Shown one piece after another: positions 12,583-19,539 of a stretch of 64,000 nt of DNA. The translations under genes were made by a program, and so were the position numbers. The notes under the pieces are model-generated. The model saw only the letters and a list, made by a program, of their open reading frames with translations. It had not been told where the DNA came from and ran no database searches. Numbering within the stretch: position 1 is the stretch's first letter; every line of letters starts with the position of its first letter. This stretch comes from an uncultured bacterium (GTDB lineage Bacteria; Verrucomicrobiota; Kiritimatiellia; CAIKKV01; CALHGX01). The stretch lies in assembly GCA_938031185.1 (NCBI GenBank), contig CALHGX010000020.1, positions 1 through 64,000 of the forward strand. Reading direction: 5' to 3'.

Positions 12583-13077
12583 TCAGTCAGCCTTCCGCTG
12601 CCCCAGCCCGCGGTCAATCGCCAGCAACACGCCCGGCGAACGTTCCGCCATCTTGATCTGGCCTAGAATCTCGGCCGCAGACGCCTCTTCCTCCACCTGT
12701 TCAGTGACAAACCATTGAATCAGGATCTCGGAGGCGTAGTCCTTCTCCGCCTTGGCCAGGGTCATCAGATCGTGAATGCAAGACGTTACGAATTTCTCGT
12801 GTTTGAGGGTTTCTTCAAACACCGAAGCCAGCGACTTGAACTCCGTCGGTGGCTTCTGGATCGCCGCCAATTCCACCGTGGCGCCCTGATCCAGTAAGTA
12901 GCGGAAGAACTTCATCGCATGCCCGTTTTCCTCCTGCGCCTGCACCGCCATCCAGGTTCCGGCCCCCTTGTACCCCTGCAATTCGGCCCATGCCGACATT
13001 GCAAGGTAGAGATAGGATGAATACAACTCGCGGTTGATTTGCTCGTTGATCGCCTTCTGCATTTTCTTGCTGATCAT
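12583..13077 (-). CDS. ftnA: Ferritin (non-haem iron storage)
   Basis: Ferritin-like four-helix protein of 164 residues. Ferroxidase-type residues are visible in NRELYSSYLYLAMSAW and EENGHAMKFF, with later acidic helices. It oxidises and stores iron, limiting Fenton chemistry. The start at 13077 (MISKKMQKAINEQ) matches family N-termini; the longer frame runs back into the superoxide reductase gene. AGAGGCG precedes it. It belongs to the oxygen-defence operon. Confidence 0.93.
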   Translation of the reverse strand: MISKKMQKAINEQINRELYSSYLYLAMSAWAELQGYKGAGTWMAVQAQEENGHAMKFFRYLLDQGATVELAAIQKPPTEFKSLASVFEETLKHEKFVTSCIHDLMTLAKAEKDYASEILIQWFVTEQVEEEASAAEILGQIKMAERSPGVLLAIDRGLGQRKAD

Positions 13078-13121
13078 GTCCGCCTCTTTTTTCTGTTGCT
13101 TCGTCGCCCGTTCCGCGTCCG

Positions 13122-13499
13122 TCACGCTTTCCATAAGCCGTGCAGGTTGCAGTGCTCGCGCGCCACCAGCGACTGGGCTGCGACGCCTGCAAACAGCGCC
13201 GTCGGCGCCATGCCCGGCTTCAGATACTCTCGCAACACGCGGCCGTCGGCCAACAGTTCGATCCACTCGATGTAGTGCTTTTCTTCCATTGGATGGGCTA
13301 CGCTGCCCACCGTGACGTTCACACCTTGTGCCGTGCGCTCAATCACGGGCACATGTTTTTCCTTGGCCGCATCCGTGGTGTTTTCCGTCAACCGCTTCAT
13401 TGGTTTGCCGCAACACGCCAGTTCGCCCGCGCCCTCGCGCAAAACTTCCACCATGTTGCCGCACACCTCACAACGGTACACTTCATATCGTTTCGTCAC
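13122..13499 (-). CDS. dfx: Desulfoferrodoxin (2Fe superoxide reductase)
   Basis: Class I superoxide reductase of 125 residues, which reduces superoxide to peroxide without making oxygen and is typical of anaerobes. The N-terminal desulforedoxin-like iron centre is CEVC plus the later adjacent pair CC. The catalytic iron site uses His in EKHVPVIE and [13 protein letters not shown] and Cys/His in [14 protein letters not shown] lies about 9 nt upstream of the ATG. Rubredoxin, encoded two genes upstream, is its usual electron donor. Confidence 0.96.
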   Translation of the reverse strand: MTKRYEVYRCEVCGNMVEVLREGAGELACCGKPMKRLTENTTDAAKEKHVPVIERTAQGVNVTVGSVAHPMEEKHYIEWIELLADGRVLREYLKPGMAPTALFAGVAAQSLVAREHCNLHGLWKA

Positions 13500-13555
13500 G
13501 CTTCACTCCCTTCATGCCGGGCGCCATCCGCCCATTCTGCGACGCTATTTCCCCA

Positions 13556-14134
13556 TCACCAATTCTCCCCCAACAGCTCAAAATACGCCTGTGGATGAGC
13601 GCAGGCAGGACAAGCGCCCGGCGCCTCCGCCCCCTCGTGGACATAGCCGCAGTTGCGGCACCGCCATTTGACCGATTTCTGCCGTTTGAACACCCGGCCG
13701 GCCTCGACATTTTCCGCCAGTTCTTTGTAACGCTTTTCGTGCTGCTTCTCAGCCACGGCAATGGCCTCGAACACCCGAGCCACATCCTCGAATCCTTCCC
13801 GGCGGGCCGTCGTCGCAAAATCCGGATACATCGTACCCCACTCGTACAACTCACCGGCCGCCGAAGCCTTGAGGTTTTCGAGTGTGGTGCCCGTCATTCC
13901 AGCGGGAAATGTGCCTTGGATGGTGGCTTCGCCGCCTTGCAGCAGTTTCCAGAAGCGATGCGCGTGTTCGCGTTCCTGATTCGCGGTCTCCTCGAACACG
14001 TCGGCAATCTGCATGAAACCTTCCTTCCGGGCCTGCCCGGCGAAGAAGCTGTAGCGATTGCGCGCCTGCGATTCCCCCGCGAAAGCCGTCAACACGTTTT
14101 TCTCCGTCTGCGTTCCCTTCATCTTCTTGCTCAC
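13556..14134 (-). CDS. rbr: Rubrerythrin, GTG start
   Basis: Peroxide-reducing diiron protein of 192 residues with an N-terminal erythrin domain (LTAFAGESQARNRY, ETANQEREHAHRFW) and a C-terminal rubredoxin domain (CRNCGYVHEG, CPACAHP). The start is GTG at 14134: AAGGAGGAGG lies 8 nt upstream, and the protein then begins VSKKMKG, matching the N-terminal length of Desulfovibrio rubrerythrin. The ATG at 14122 is too far from the ribosome site. It takes electrons from rubredoxin and clears the peroxide made by superoxide reductase. Confidence 0.96.
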   Translation of the reverse strand: MSKKMKGTQTEKNVLTAFAGESQARNRYSFFAGQARKEGFMQIADVFEETANQEREHAHRFWKLLQGGEATIQGTFPAGMTGTTLENLKASAAGELYEWGTMYPDFATTARREGFEDVARVFEAIAVAEKQHEKRYKELAENVEAGRVFKRQKSVKWRCRNCGYVHEGAEAPGACPACAHPQAYFELLGENW

Positions 14135-14162
14135 CGCTTCAACCTCCTCCTTCGCTGCTCCT

Positions 14163-14318
14163 TCATTCGGGAGAAAAATCCCCCTTGCCCACACCGCATT
14201 CCGGACAAACCCAATCGTCCGGCAAATCCTCGAACGCCGTTCCAGGCGGAATGTTCGCATCGGGATCGCCCGCCGCCGGATCGTACACGTATCCGCACAC
14301 GTTGCAAACGTACTTCAC
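14163..14318 (-). CDS. rub: Rubredoxin
   Basis: Small electron carrier of 51 residues ([14 protein letters not shown]...). Both CxxCG iron ligand pairs (CNVCG and CPECG) and the DLPDDWVCP segment of rubredoxins are present. GTG at 14318 is preferred because GGAGG lies 5 nt upstream and family members begin MxKYxC. An ATG at 14330 would add MEGA but has no ribosome site. It likely donates electrons to rubrerythrin and superoxide reductase in the same operon. Confidence 0.93.
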   Translation of the reverse strand: MKYVCNVCGYVYDPAAGDPDANIPPGTAFEDLPDDWVCPECGVGKGDFSPE

Positions 14319-14332
14319 TGCGCCCTCCATGG

Positions 14333-14839
14333 TTACGGGATCTGTTCCATCGCCGCCCCGCTCGGCTTGTGTTTTCCAATCAACTGCCGCAGGTGCACGA
14401 CATAGGCCGCCGCACCGCCCGGTCGATAACCGGTTTCCGCGAGCTTCCGGCCCATCGCGTCCAGAATCAGCACGGTCGGAAAGCCGCGAACATCGTATTC
14501 CATGGCCAGCCGTTCGTTCTGTTTCTGGAGCGGTTCCGGCGACTCTTTCCGGCGGGGGAAATCGGCCGAAAACAGCACCAGATTCGTCGCCGCATACTGC
14601 TGGAATTCCGGCTGAGAAAATACTTCCTTGTTGAGCCGTATGCACCATCCGCACCAGTCCGAACCTTCAAACCGTGCCAGAATGGGGCGTGAGGTTTCTT
14701 TGGCCTTAGTCAGCGCCTCTTGAAAACTCAACAGCCACATTCCTTCCGTGGTCGCCGCCTCCAGCGTAGCGTCCTGACTCCATCCATTACCCCCCCCCAT
14801 CGTCAATGCAAGCACCACCAAAAAGATGAGTCGCTTCAT
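14333..14839 (-). CDS. Secreted thioredoxin-family protein
   Basis: Exported thioredoxin-fold protein of 168 residues. It has a signal peptide ([16 protein letters not shown]), an active site in [10 protein letters not shown], and the cis-proline segment [15 protein letters not shown]-type proteins of this family are periplasmic disulfide reductases or isomerases. It would be a natural acceptor of electrons from DsbD at the other end of the operon. AAGGAAG precedes the ATG at 14839. The substrate is unknown. Confidence 0.85.
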   Translation of the reverse strand: MKRLIFLVVLALTMGGGNGWSQDATLEAATTEGMWLLSFQEALTKAKETSRPILARFEGSDWCGWCIRLNKEVFSQPEFQQYAATNLVLFSADFPRRKESPEPLQKQNERLAMEYDVRGFPTVLILDAMGRKLAETGYRPGGAAAYVVHLRQLIGKHKPSGAAMEQIP

Positions 14840-14877
14840 GGTTGCCACTTCCTTACTCCCGCTACACGATTGGCCGG

Positions 14878-15081
14878 CTATTCCACCCATCGGCCCTGCA
14901 TCCGGTGCGCCTCCCGCTCCTGTTCCGCTTGACGCCGTATACGGTGGGAGGAATCCAGTACCAGTCCGAATAGCGCCAAGCAGCCTTCGTCTGGACTATC
15001 GGCCATCCCATCGTCCGCCAACTTCGCCAACGTCTCCGCCAGCTGCAGAGACCGAACAATGTGCCGCGCTGGATTGCCCAC
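14878..15081 (-). CDS. Conserved-looking small protein, 67 aa, first gene of the oxygen-defence operon
   Basis: Unrecognised helical protein (VGNPARHIVRSLQLAETLAKL..., ending RMQGRWVE), with a charged C-terminal half (RQAEQEREAHRMQ). The start is GTG at 15081, with GGAGG ending 6 nt upstream; a TTG 15 nt earlier lacks a site. It is the promoter-proximal gene, 38 bp before the thioredoxin gene and about 105 nt downstream of the predicted sigma-54 start point. No signal peptide or membrane segment is seen. Being first in the operon suggests a stoichiometric or regulatory role, but this is inference. Confidence 0.65.
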   Translation of the reverse strand: MGNPARHIVRSLQLAETLAKLADDGMADSPDEGCLALFGLVLDSSHRIRRQAEQEREAHRMQGRWVE

Positions 15082-15198
15082 AAGGCACCTCCACAATAGC
15101 CATCTTTTTCAGTCAAGACAACATAAAAAAGCCCAAAAAACACCCTCCGAAAAAACATTCCCCGCAGAATTCAACACGACGCACCGCCGAAATCGTGC

Positions 15199-15213
15199 GC
15201 AGGTTGCGTGCCA
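15199..15213 (-). promoter_or_regulatory. Sigma-54 (-24/-12) promoter of the oxygen-defence operon
   Basis: Minus-strand TGGCACGCAACCTGC: all seven positions of the -24 block TGGCACG, and the invariant GG and GC separated by exactly 10 bp. Transcription should start near 15187, leaving a leader of about 105 nt before the first gene. An enhancer-binding protein gene lies immediately upstream on the same strand, which supports the call. It was identified by eye against the known RpoN consensus. Confidence 0.72.
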
Positions 15214-15321
15214 TGATGAGCAAAAACGTGTTTCTATTATAACGTATTGTTAGAGAACGGAGTACACGAATCGCCACGACATCAGCCAAGATGCTTGTTG
15301 CGTGTGTCACCACAAGCCAAG

Positions 15322-15349
15322 GTGTGTCATTGATGATTCAATGGCACAC
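15322..15349. promoter_or_regulatory. 28-bp palindrome, probable upstream activator sequence
   Basis: Arms GTGTGTCATTGA and TCAATGGCACAC are separated by 4 bp; 11 of 12 positions are complementary. The centre is about 150 bp upstream of the predicted start of transcription, the normal distance for an NtrC-type enhancer. A direct copy of the half-site GTGTGTCA begins exactly 20 bp before it (15302). It probably binds the Fis-type HTH of the activator encoded at 15470-17254. The repeat is seen directly; the binding protein is inferred. Confidence 0.65.
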
Positions 15350-15469
15350 TCAACCCGAATCCTTTGATGGGCGAGAGCGAGGACTATGAAAGCCAAAGGG
15401 TCGCGCTTGCAGACTCCGGCCTGGCTCGTTCAAGCAGCGAATGACATGGCGCGGCGCCGGGGCGCCACT

Positions 15470-17254
15470 TCATCGAAGGCTCGGGTGCGCCGCCAGAAAA
15501 CGGTACAACGTGGCTCGTGACACGCCCAATGCCCGGGCCGCACGGACCCGATTTCCACTGCAGGACTGGAGCGCTTCCCGCACCGCCGCTTCGTCCAAAC
15601 GTCGCGGTCCTTCCCTCCCCATTCCTGCGGCCAGCATGGCCTGGCCCGCCGGTGCTGACTGCGTCTCCACGGCTCTTCGCAACGCCACGGGCGGGAGATG
15701 CTCCGGCTTAATCACCGCGCCCTTGCACTTGATGAGCGCAAATTGAATCCAATTCTGAAGCTCGCGAACATTTCCCGGCCATGAATAGGTGAGCAGAAAA
15801 TCCATGGCCTCGTCCGAAAACCGCATGCCTTCACGGCCGGTCTCCCGCGCCGCCCGTTCCAGGAAATGGCGGGCCAGCACAGGGATATCTGCGCGACGCT
15901 CGCGCAAGGGCGGAATGGTAATGGGAACCACGCTCAACCGATAGAACAGATCCTCGCGAAAACGGCCCGAGGCCATCTCCCGAGCTAGATCCTTGTTGGT
16001 GGCGCTGATCACCCGCACGTCCACGCGAATGGTGGTTTCACCGCCCACTCGTTCGAAACAGCCCTCCTGCAAAACGCGGAGGAGCTTTGTCTGCATGGCC
16101 GGGGAAATATCTCCAATTTCGTCGAGAAAAATTGTGCCGCCATCCGCCAGTTCAAAACGGCCTTTTTTGTCTCGCACAGCGCCTGTGAACGCCCCCTTCA
16201 CGTGGCCAAAAAGCTCGCTCTCCAACAACCCTTCCGGCAGGGCGCCACAATTTACCGGCACGAAGCGCCGGCTGGCACGGGGACCTTCGTTGTGCAAGGC
16301 CGCCGCGATGAGCTCCTTGCCCGTGCCGCTTTCCCCCTGGATCAGGATTGGCACCGCGGACTGCGCCAGGTCGGGGATGAGTTCGAACAGCGCCAGAATC
16401 TTTGGGTCTTTGCCGATGATGCCTGAAAAATGCTCCACTTCACCCAATCGTCTGGCCAGGCTGACTTCGCGCGTGACATCCCGAAAACACGCCACCACGC
16501 CCTGTTGCCGCCCCTCCGGATCGGCATACTCGCGCACCGTCATGGAAACCCGTCGGGGCTCCCCGTTCTTGGCGATCAGCTCGAAATCCTTCTCCGTGTT
16601 CAAGGGGAACGGAGCGCCATCCTCGCAGAAGGAACACTTGCCGCCGCAAAGCCCTCCCGGAAACACGTCATAGCAGTCCCGATTGAGCACTTCTTCGCGC
16701 GAATAGCCCGTTATCCGCTCGGCAGCCGCATTGAAATAGAAAATGCGCCGCCGCGTGTCATGGGCCAGCACTCCTTCAGAAATATTGTCCAACGCCAGCG
16801 CCACGTTCCGACCGGCACGAACCAGCGCATCGAGTATGCCGTGCTCCAGCAAGTCGCTCACCAGGCGCTTGACGGTATCGCGCACCTCCACAAAAACCCG
16901 CCATACTTCCTCTCGCTCGCCCAGCGCCTTGGCGGGATCAGGCAAGTGCCAATGGACCACGGGCAGATGGCCGGGCAACGGCGGGCAGGCCGCCTCGTCT
17001 TCCCGGAACATCGTAATCACCGCGTCCATGGTATGCGGCAGCGCTTGATCCAACGCCTTCGAGCGCTGCGCGGAGATATCCACGCCCGCTTCCCGCATCA
17101 CCTCCACGGTGAGCGGGTGGACAGGCCGTGGATCCAACCCCGCGCTGTAGGCTTCCACACGGCCCCCGCCCAGCGCCCGGCCGAATCCCTCCGCCATTTG
17201 GCTGCGGCACGAGTTGCCCACACATATGAACAAGACCTTGATCTTACGTTCCAT
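15470..17254 (-). CDS. Sigma-54 enhancer-binding protein with N-terminal ArsC/LMW-phosphatase and PAS domains
   Basis: Transcription activator of 594 residues. Residues 1-140 are a low-molecular-weight phosphatase/thioredoxin-coupled ArsC fold: the CX5R loop is C11-VGNSC-R17, the general acid lies in HLPDP (D106), and the ArsC-like CP is at C90, but the middle ArsC cysteine is Phe. Residues about 150-265 are a PAS domain with four clustered cysteines (C194, C203, C207, C210). Residues about 275-510 are the AAA+ domain with Walker A GESGTGKE and the sigma-54 contact loop GAFTGA (354-359). The C-terminus is a Fis-type HTH (GNRVRAARALGVSRATLYRFL). It lies directly upstream of a sigma-54 promoter and palindrome. 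The signal could be arsenate, phosphotyrosine or thiol oxidation; this is not decided by sequence. Confidence 0.9.
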   Translation of the reverse strand: MERKIKVLFICVGNSCRSQMAEGFGRALGGGRVEAYSAGLDPRPVHPLTVEVMREAGVDISAQRSKALDQALPHTMDAVITMFREDEAACPPLPGHLPVVHWHLPDPAKALGEREEVWRVFVEVRDTVKRLVSDLLEHGILDALVRAGRNVALALDNISEGVLAHDTRRRIFYFNAAAERITGYSREEVLNRDCYDVFPGGLCGGKCSFCEDGAPFPLNTEKDFELIAKNGEPRRVSMTVREYADPEGRQQGVVACFRDVTREVSLARRLGEVEHFSGIIGKDPKILALFELIPDLAQSAVPILIQGESGTGKELIAAALHNEGPRASRRFVPVNCGALPEGLLESELFGHVKGAFTGAVRDKKGRFELADGGTIFLDEIGDISPAMQTKLLRVLQEGCFERVGGETTIRVDVRVISATNKDLAREMASGRFREDLFYRLSVVPITIPPLRERRADIPVLARHFLERAARETGREGMRFSDEAMDFLLTYSWPGNVRELQNWIQFALIKCKGAVIKPEHLPPVALRRAVETQSAPAGQAMLAAGMGREGPRRLDEAAVREALQSCSGNRVRAARALGVSRATLYRFLAAHPSLR

Positions 17255-17323
17255 TTACTCTCCCCGACGCGCGTCCGCCAACACCCCGCCCATAAGACCA
17301 CGCTGCGCGAGACGAATCAAGTT

Positions 17324-18187
17324 CTACAACGACCTGGGCTGGGTTCGCCAACGGCGATGAATCCAAGTCCACTGGGCCGGATGGGCTCGAATCATGTCTT
17401 CGATCAGCCGGGTGTACTGCTGCGTGAACACCCGAATGGTTTCCGGCTTCCGGTCCGGCGGGGGCAAAACGGGAGGCAGAATACGAATCACATGCCGGCC
17501 GCCCTCGCGCAGCATGTACACGGGCACCACCGGCGCGCCGGACTGGGCCGAAAGATACGCCAAACCGGGCGTCGTGCAGGCGGGACGTCCGAAAAAGTCC
17601 ACGAAAATCCCCTCCGTATCAATCATGTTCTGATCGAGAATCACCCCCACGATCTCGTTGCGGCGCAACGCAGCCAGGCATAGCCGAAAGGAGTTGTGGG
17701 CCGGAACGAACTTGAGGCCGAATCGGGCCCGCGTGGTCATCCAGTACTCGTTGAGCGCCTTGTTCTTGATCTCCTTGGTGATGATCGTCGTCGGATAATT
17801 GAAATGAGGCGCTAATGTGCACAGCAAATCCCAATTGCCCATGTGGGCCGTTAACACCAAAACCCCCTTCCCCCCTGCCAACGCCTTCCTCAAATGTTCC
17901 TCGTTCTCTCGGGTCACATATTGATCAAAATACGCTTCGTCCGCATGCGGCAACCGCAGGATTTCCACCAGATTCATGCCCAGATTGGCGTACATGCGCC
18001 GAATCACACGTCGCCGCTCCTCCGCCGACAGCTCCGGAAGACTTCGCGCCAAAGCTTCCTCCGCTTCGCGACGGTGGTACCGAATCACAGAACCAAACAC
18101 CCACCCCATGCAGCGCCCCAACGCCAGAGCCCACCGCAGCGGCAGCATCGCCAGAAATCGCGAAATCGTTCTGAGCGCCCAAATCAT
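17324..18187 (-). CDS. Lipid A biosynthesis-type acyltransferase (LpxL/HtrB family)
   Basis: Membrane-associated acyltransferase of 287 residues that would add a secondary acyl chain to the lipid A precursor. It starts with a hydrophobic helix, has the catalytic HX4D motif in LTAHMGNWD, and the family segments ITKEIKNKALNEYW and GVILDQN. It indicates an LPS-containing outer membrane. GGAGAGAG precedes the ATG. It lies 69 bp upstream of the sigma-54 activator gene on the same strand and overlaps a possible 44-aa ORF by ATGA. Confidence 0.88.
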   Translation of the reverse strand: MIWALRTISRFLAMLPLRWALALGRCMGWVFGSVIRYHRREAEEALARSLPELSAEERRRVIRRMYANLGMNLVEILRLPHADEAYFDQYVTRENEEHLRKALAGGKGVLVLTAHMGNWDLLCTLAPHFNYPTTIITKEIKNKALNEYWMTTRARFGLKFVPAHNSFRLCLAALRRNEIVGVILDQNMIDTEGIFVDFFGRPACTTPGLAYLSAQSGAPVVPVYMLREGGRHVIRILPPVLPPPDRKPETIRVFTQQYTRLIEDMIRAHPAQWTWIHRRWRTQPRSL

Positions 18188-18318
18188 TCTTCTCTCTCCA
18201 TCTCGATCTCGGGAGGCTCAACGTACCCCATCGTCTCCAACAGGGTCAAGCCACCGACGTGGCCCATCTTCTGCCGCCGCGCCGTTTTATGCTTGCCCCG
18301 AGCGATCTCTTTCTTCAT
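18184..18318 (-). CDS. Possible small basic protein, 44 aa, coupled to the acyltransferase
   Basis: A short open frame starting MKKEIARGKHKTARRQK and ending PEIEMEREE overlaps the acyltransferase start by ATGA (18187-18184). The basic N-terminal and acidic C-terminal halves look protein-like. Against it: no ribosome site before the ATG, the length is within chance for this G+C, and the divergent epimerase gene starts only 32 bp away. No family is recognised. Confidence 0.4.
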   Translation of the reverse strand: MKKEIARGKHKTARRQKMGHVGGLTLLETMGYVEPPEIEMEREE

Positions 18319-18349
18319 ACAACGCCGCAAATCGAGCTTCCACGCCACC

Positions 18350-19285
18350 ATGGCTCACGAATTGCCAGACTCGCTGCGTTGCGAAACCATCCGCCGCCGA
18401 GGAACCCACGATCTCTACGCCGCCGTCGCCCCCCGCCTCGGCGCCACCATCATTTCCCTCCAAGTGGATGGACTCGAGTTCATCTGGTGGGACGAAGACA
18501 CTTTCCGATCCTCTGCCCGTTTTACCGGCGCATTCCACATGTTTCCGGCCCCTTGCCGACTCCGCAACGCCTCCTACGAGTTTGAAGGCCGCGCCGTCCG
18601 CCAAACCAAAGGTGGTAAACCGATCGTGATTCACGGCCTCATCCGCGACGAGGCATTCCAATGCGAGAACCACGGCGACTGTCTAAAGGCCCGAATCTCA
18701 ATCCGCCCCGGCCACCAGGTCTATGAGGGTTTCCCCTTCTGCTGCGATCTCGAACTGACTCACAAGCTCATCGAGAACGGCATTGAAATCCGTTTCGTCA
18801 TCCAAAACACAGATTGCCGCAACATCCCGTTCGGCTACGGCCTTCATCCTTTCTGGCGCATTCACGGACGCCGCGACGAAGTTTTTCTCCGCGTGCCCCA
18901 CCCCATGATGATGGATGCGAACGAACTGATTCCAACCGGTCCGGTCAGACCCGTGGCTGGCACGCCCTATGACCTGCGCGACTTCCGCTGCCTCGCCGAT
19001 CTCAACCTCGATACCGTGTACTGCCGGCCCGACCCCGGCGATCCAGTCGAAATTCGCTACCCCCCCATCGGCCGACGCCTGATTCTGACCGCAGGCGAAG
19101 CGTTCACCCACCTCGTCGTGTACACACCTCGGCAGCAGCCCTTCTTTTGCGTAGAACACCTGACCAGCGCCCCGAACGCGCAAAACCTCGCGGCAGAAGG
19201 GTTCGCTGAAAACGCCCACCTGCTTCTCGTCCCACCAGGCGGATGCCTCGAAAGCTGGATTCGCTATCAAATTGTTGACCTGTAA
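18350..19285 (+). CDS. Aldose 1-epimerase family protein
   Basis: Galactose mutarotase-like beta-sandwich protein of 311 residues. Recognisable segments are GATIISLQVDGLEFIWW at the N-terminus, the His-containing VIHGLIRDEAF, the second catalytic-type His in FGYGLHPFWRI, and the acidic C-terminal segment FFCVEHLTSAPNAQN. It interconverts sugar anomers and may act on galactose, glucose or a hexose phosphate. The ATG at 18350 is the only suitable start and has no clear ribosome site. A weak -24/-12-like match (TGGCCCATCTTCTGCC, 18260-18275) lies upstream and is not claimed. Its gene is followed convergently by melA. Confidence 0.83.
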   Translation: MAHELPDSLRCETIRRRGTHDLYAAVAPRLGATIISLQVDGLEFIWWDEDTFRSSARFTGAFHMFPAPCRLRNASYEFEGRAVRQTKGGKPIVIHGLIRDEAFQCENHGDCLKARISIRPGHQVYEGFPFCCDLELTHKLIENGIEIRFVIQNTDCRNIPFGYGLHPFWRIHGRRDEVFLRVPHPMMMDANELIPTGPVRPVAGTPYDLRDFRCLADLNLDTVYCRPDPGDPVEIRYPPIGRRLILTAGEAFTHLVVYTPRQQPFFCVEHLTSAPNAQNLAAEGFAENAHLLLVPPGGCLESWIRYQIVDL

Positions 19286-19539
19286 AAACTGCTCCCCTCG
19301 TAATGCTGATCGCAATCGCACTCAAACTCCTCATTTCAGGCCGCTCGCCGCTTCAGGCCCTTGCTTTCTCAGGAGCAGAGGGCGCATGAGCGCCACACCG
19401 CCAACAACACCCGAAGTTATTCAGAGACAGGCGGCGCTCCTAAAGCTGGGCTGACATGAGGAAACGCGGCAGACGACGCCGTCAGGAAGATGGCCAAGCC
19501 AAGCCCCGAATCTGACGTCGGCGGGCCGTGCCCCGATGA

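Larger units (their letters stand above)
15082..15469. other. 388-bp control region between the sigma-54 activator and the oxygen-defence operon
   Basis: No credible gene. It is richer in A/T than its surroundings. It holds a sigma-54 promoter (15199-15213, minus), a 28-bp palindrome (15322-15349), an extra copy of the half-site GTGTGTCA at 15302-15309, and a minus-strand TATAAT at 15241-15236 without a good -35. A GGCGCC-GG-GGCGCC repeat at 15453-15466 lies just after the activator gene's stop; it has no T-run, so it is at best a weak terminator. Confidence 0.6.

Noticed and set aside
15111-15119. TTGACT/TTGTCT with TATTGT as a sigma-70 promoter just before the 67-aa gene
   Set aside because: Spacing is wrong for the first pair, and the second would start transcription inside the ribosome site or start codon.
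16430-17683. 417-codon plus-strand open frame opposite the sigma-54 activator
   Set aside because: It is antisense to a protein with clear domains, and its composition is typical of a shadow frame.
18260-18275. TGGCCCATCTTCTGCC upstream of the aldose epimerase gene as a sigma-54 promoter
   Set aside because: GG-N10-GC is kept, but the -24 block matches only in TGGC and the -12 block only in TGC. The site also lies inside a possible small ORF.
19386-19454. Short frame MSATPPTTPEVIQRQAALLKLG between the epimerase and melA
   Set aside because: Only 22 codons, no ribosome site and no partner; could be the relic of a gene start but cannot be supported.
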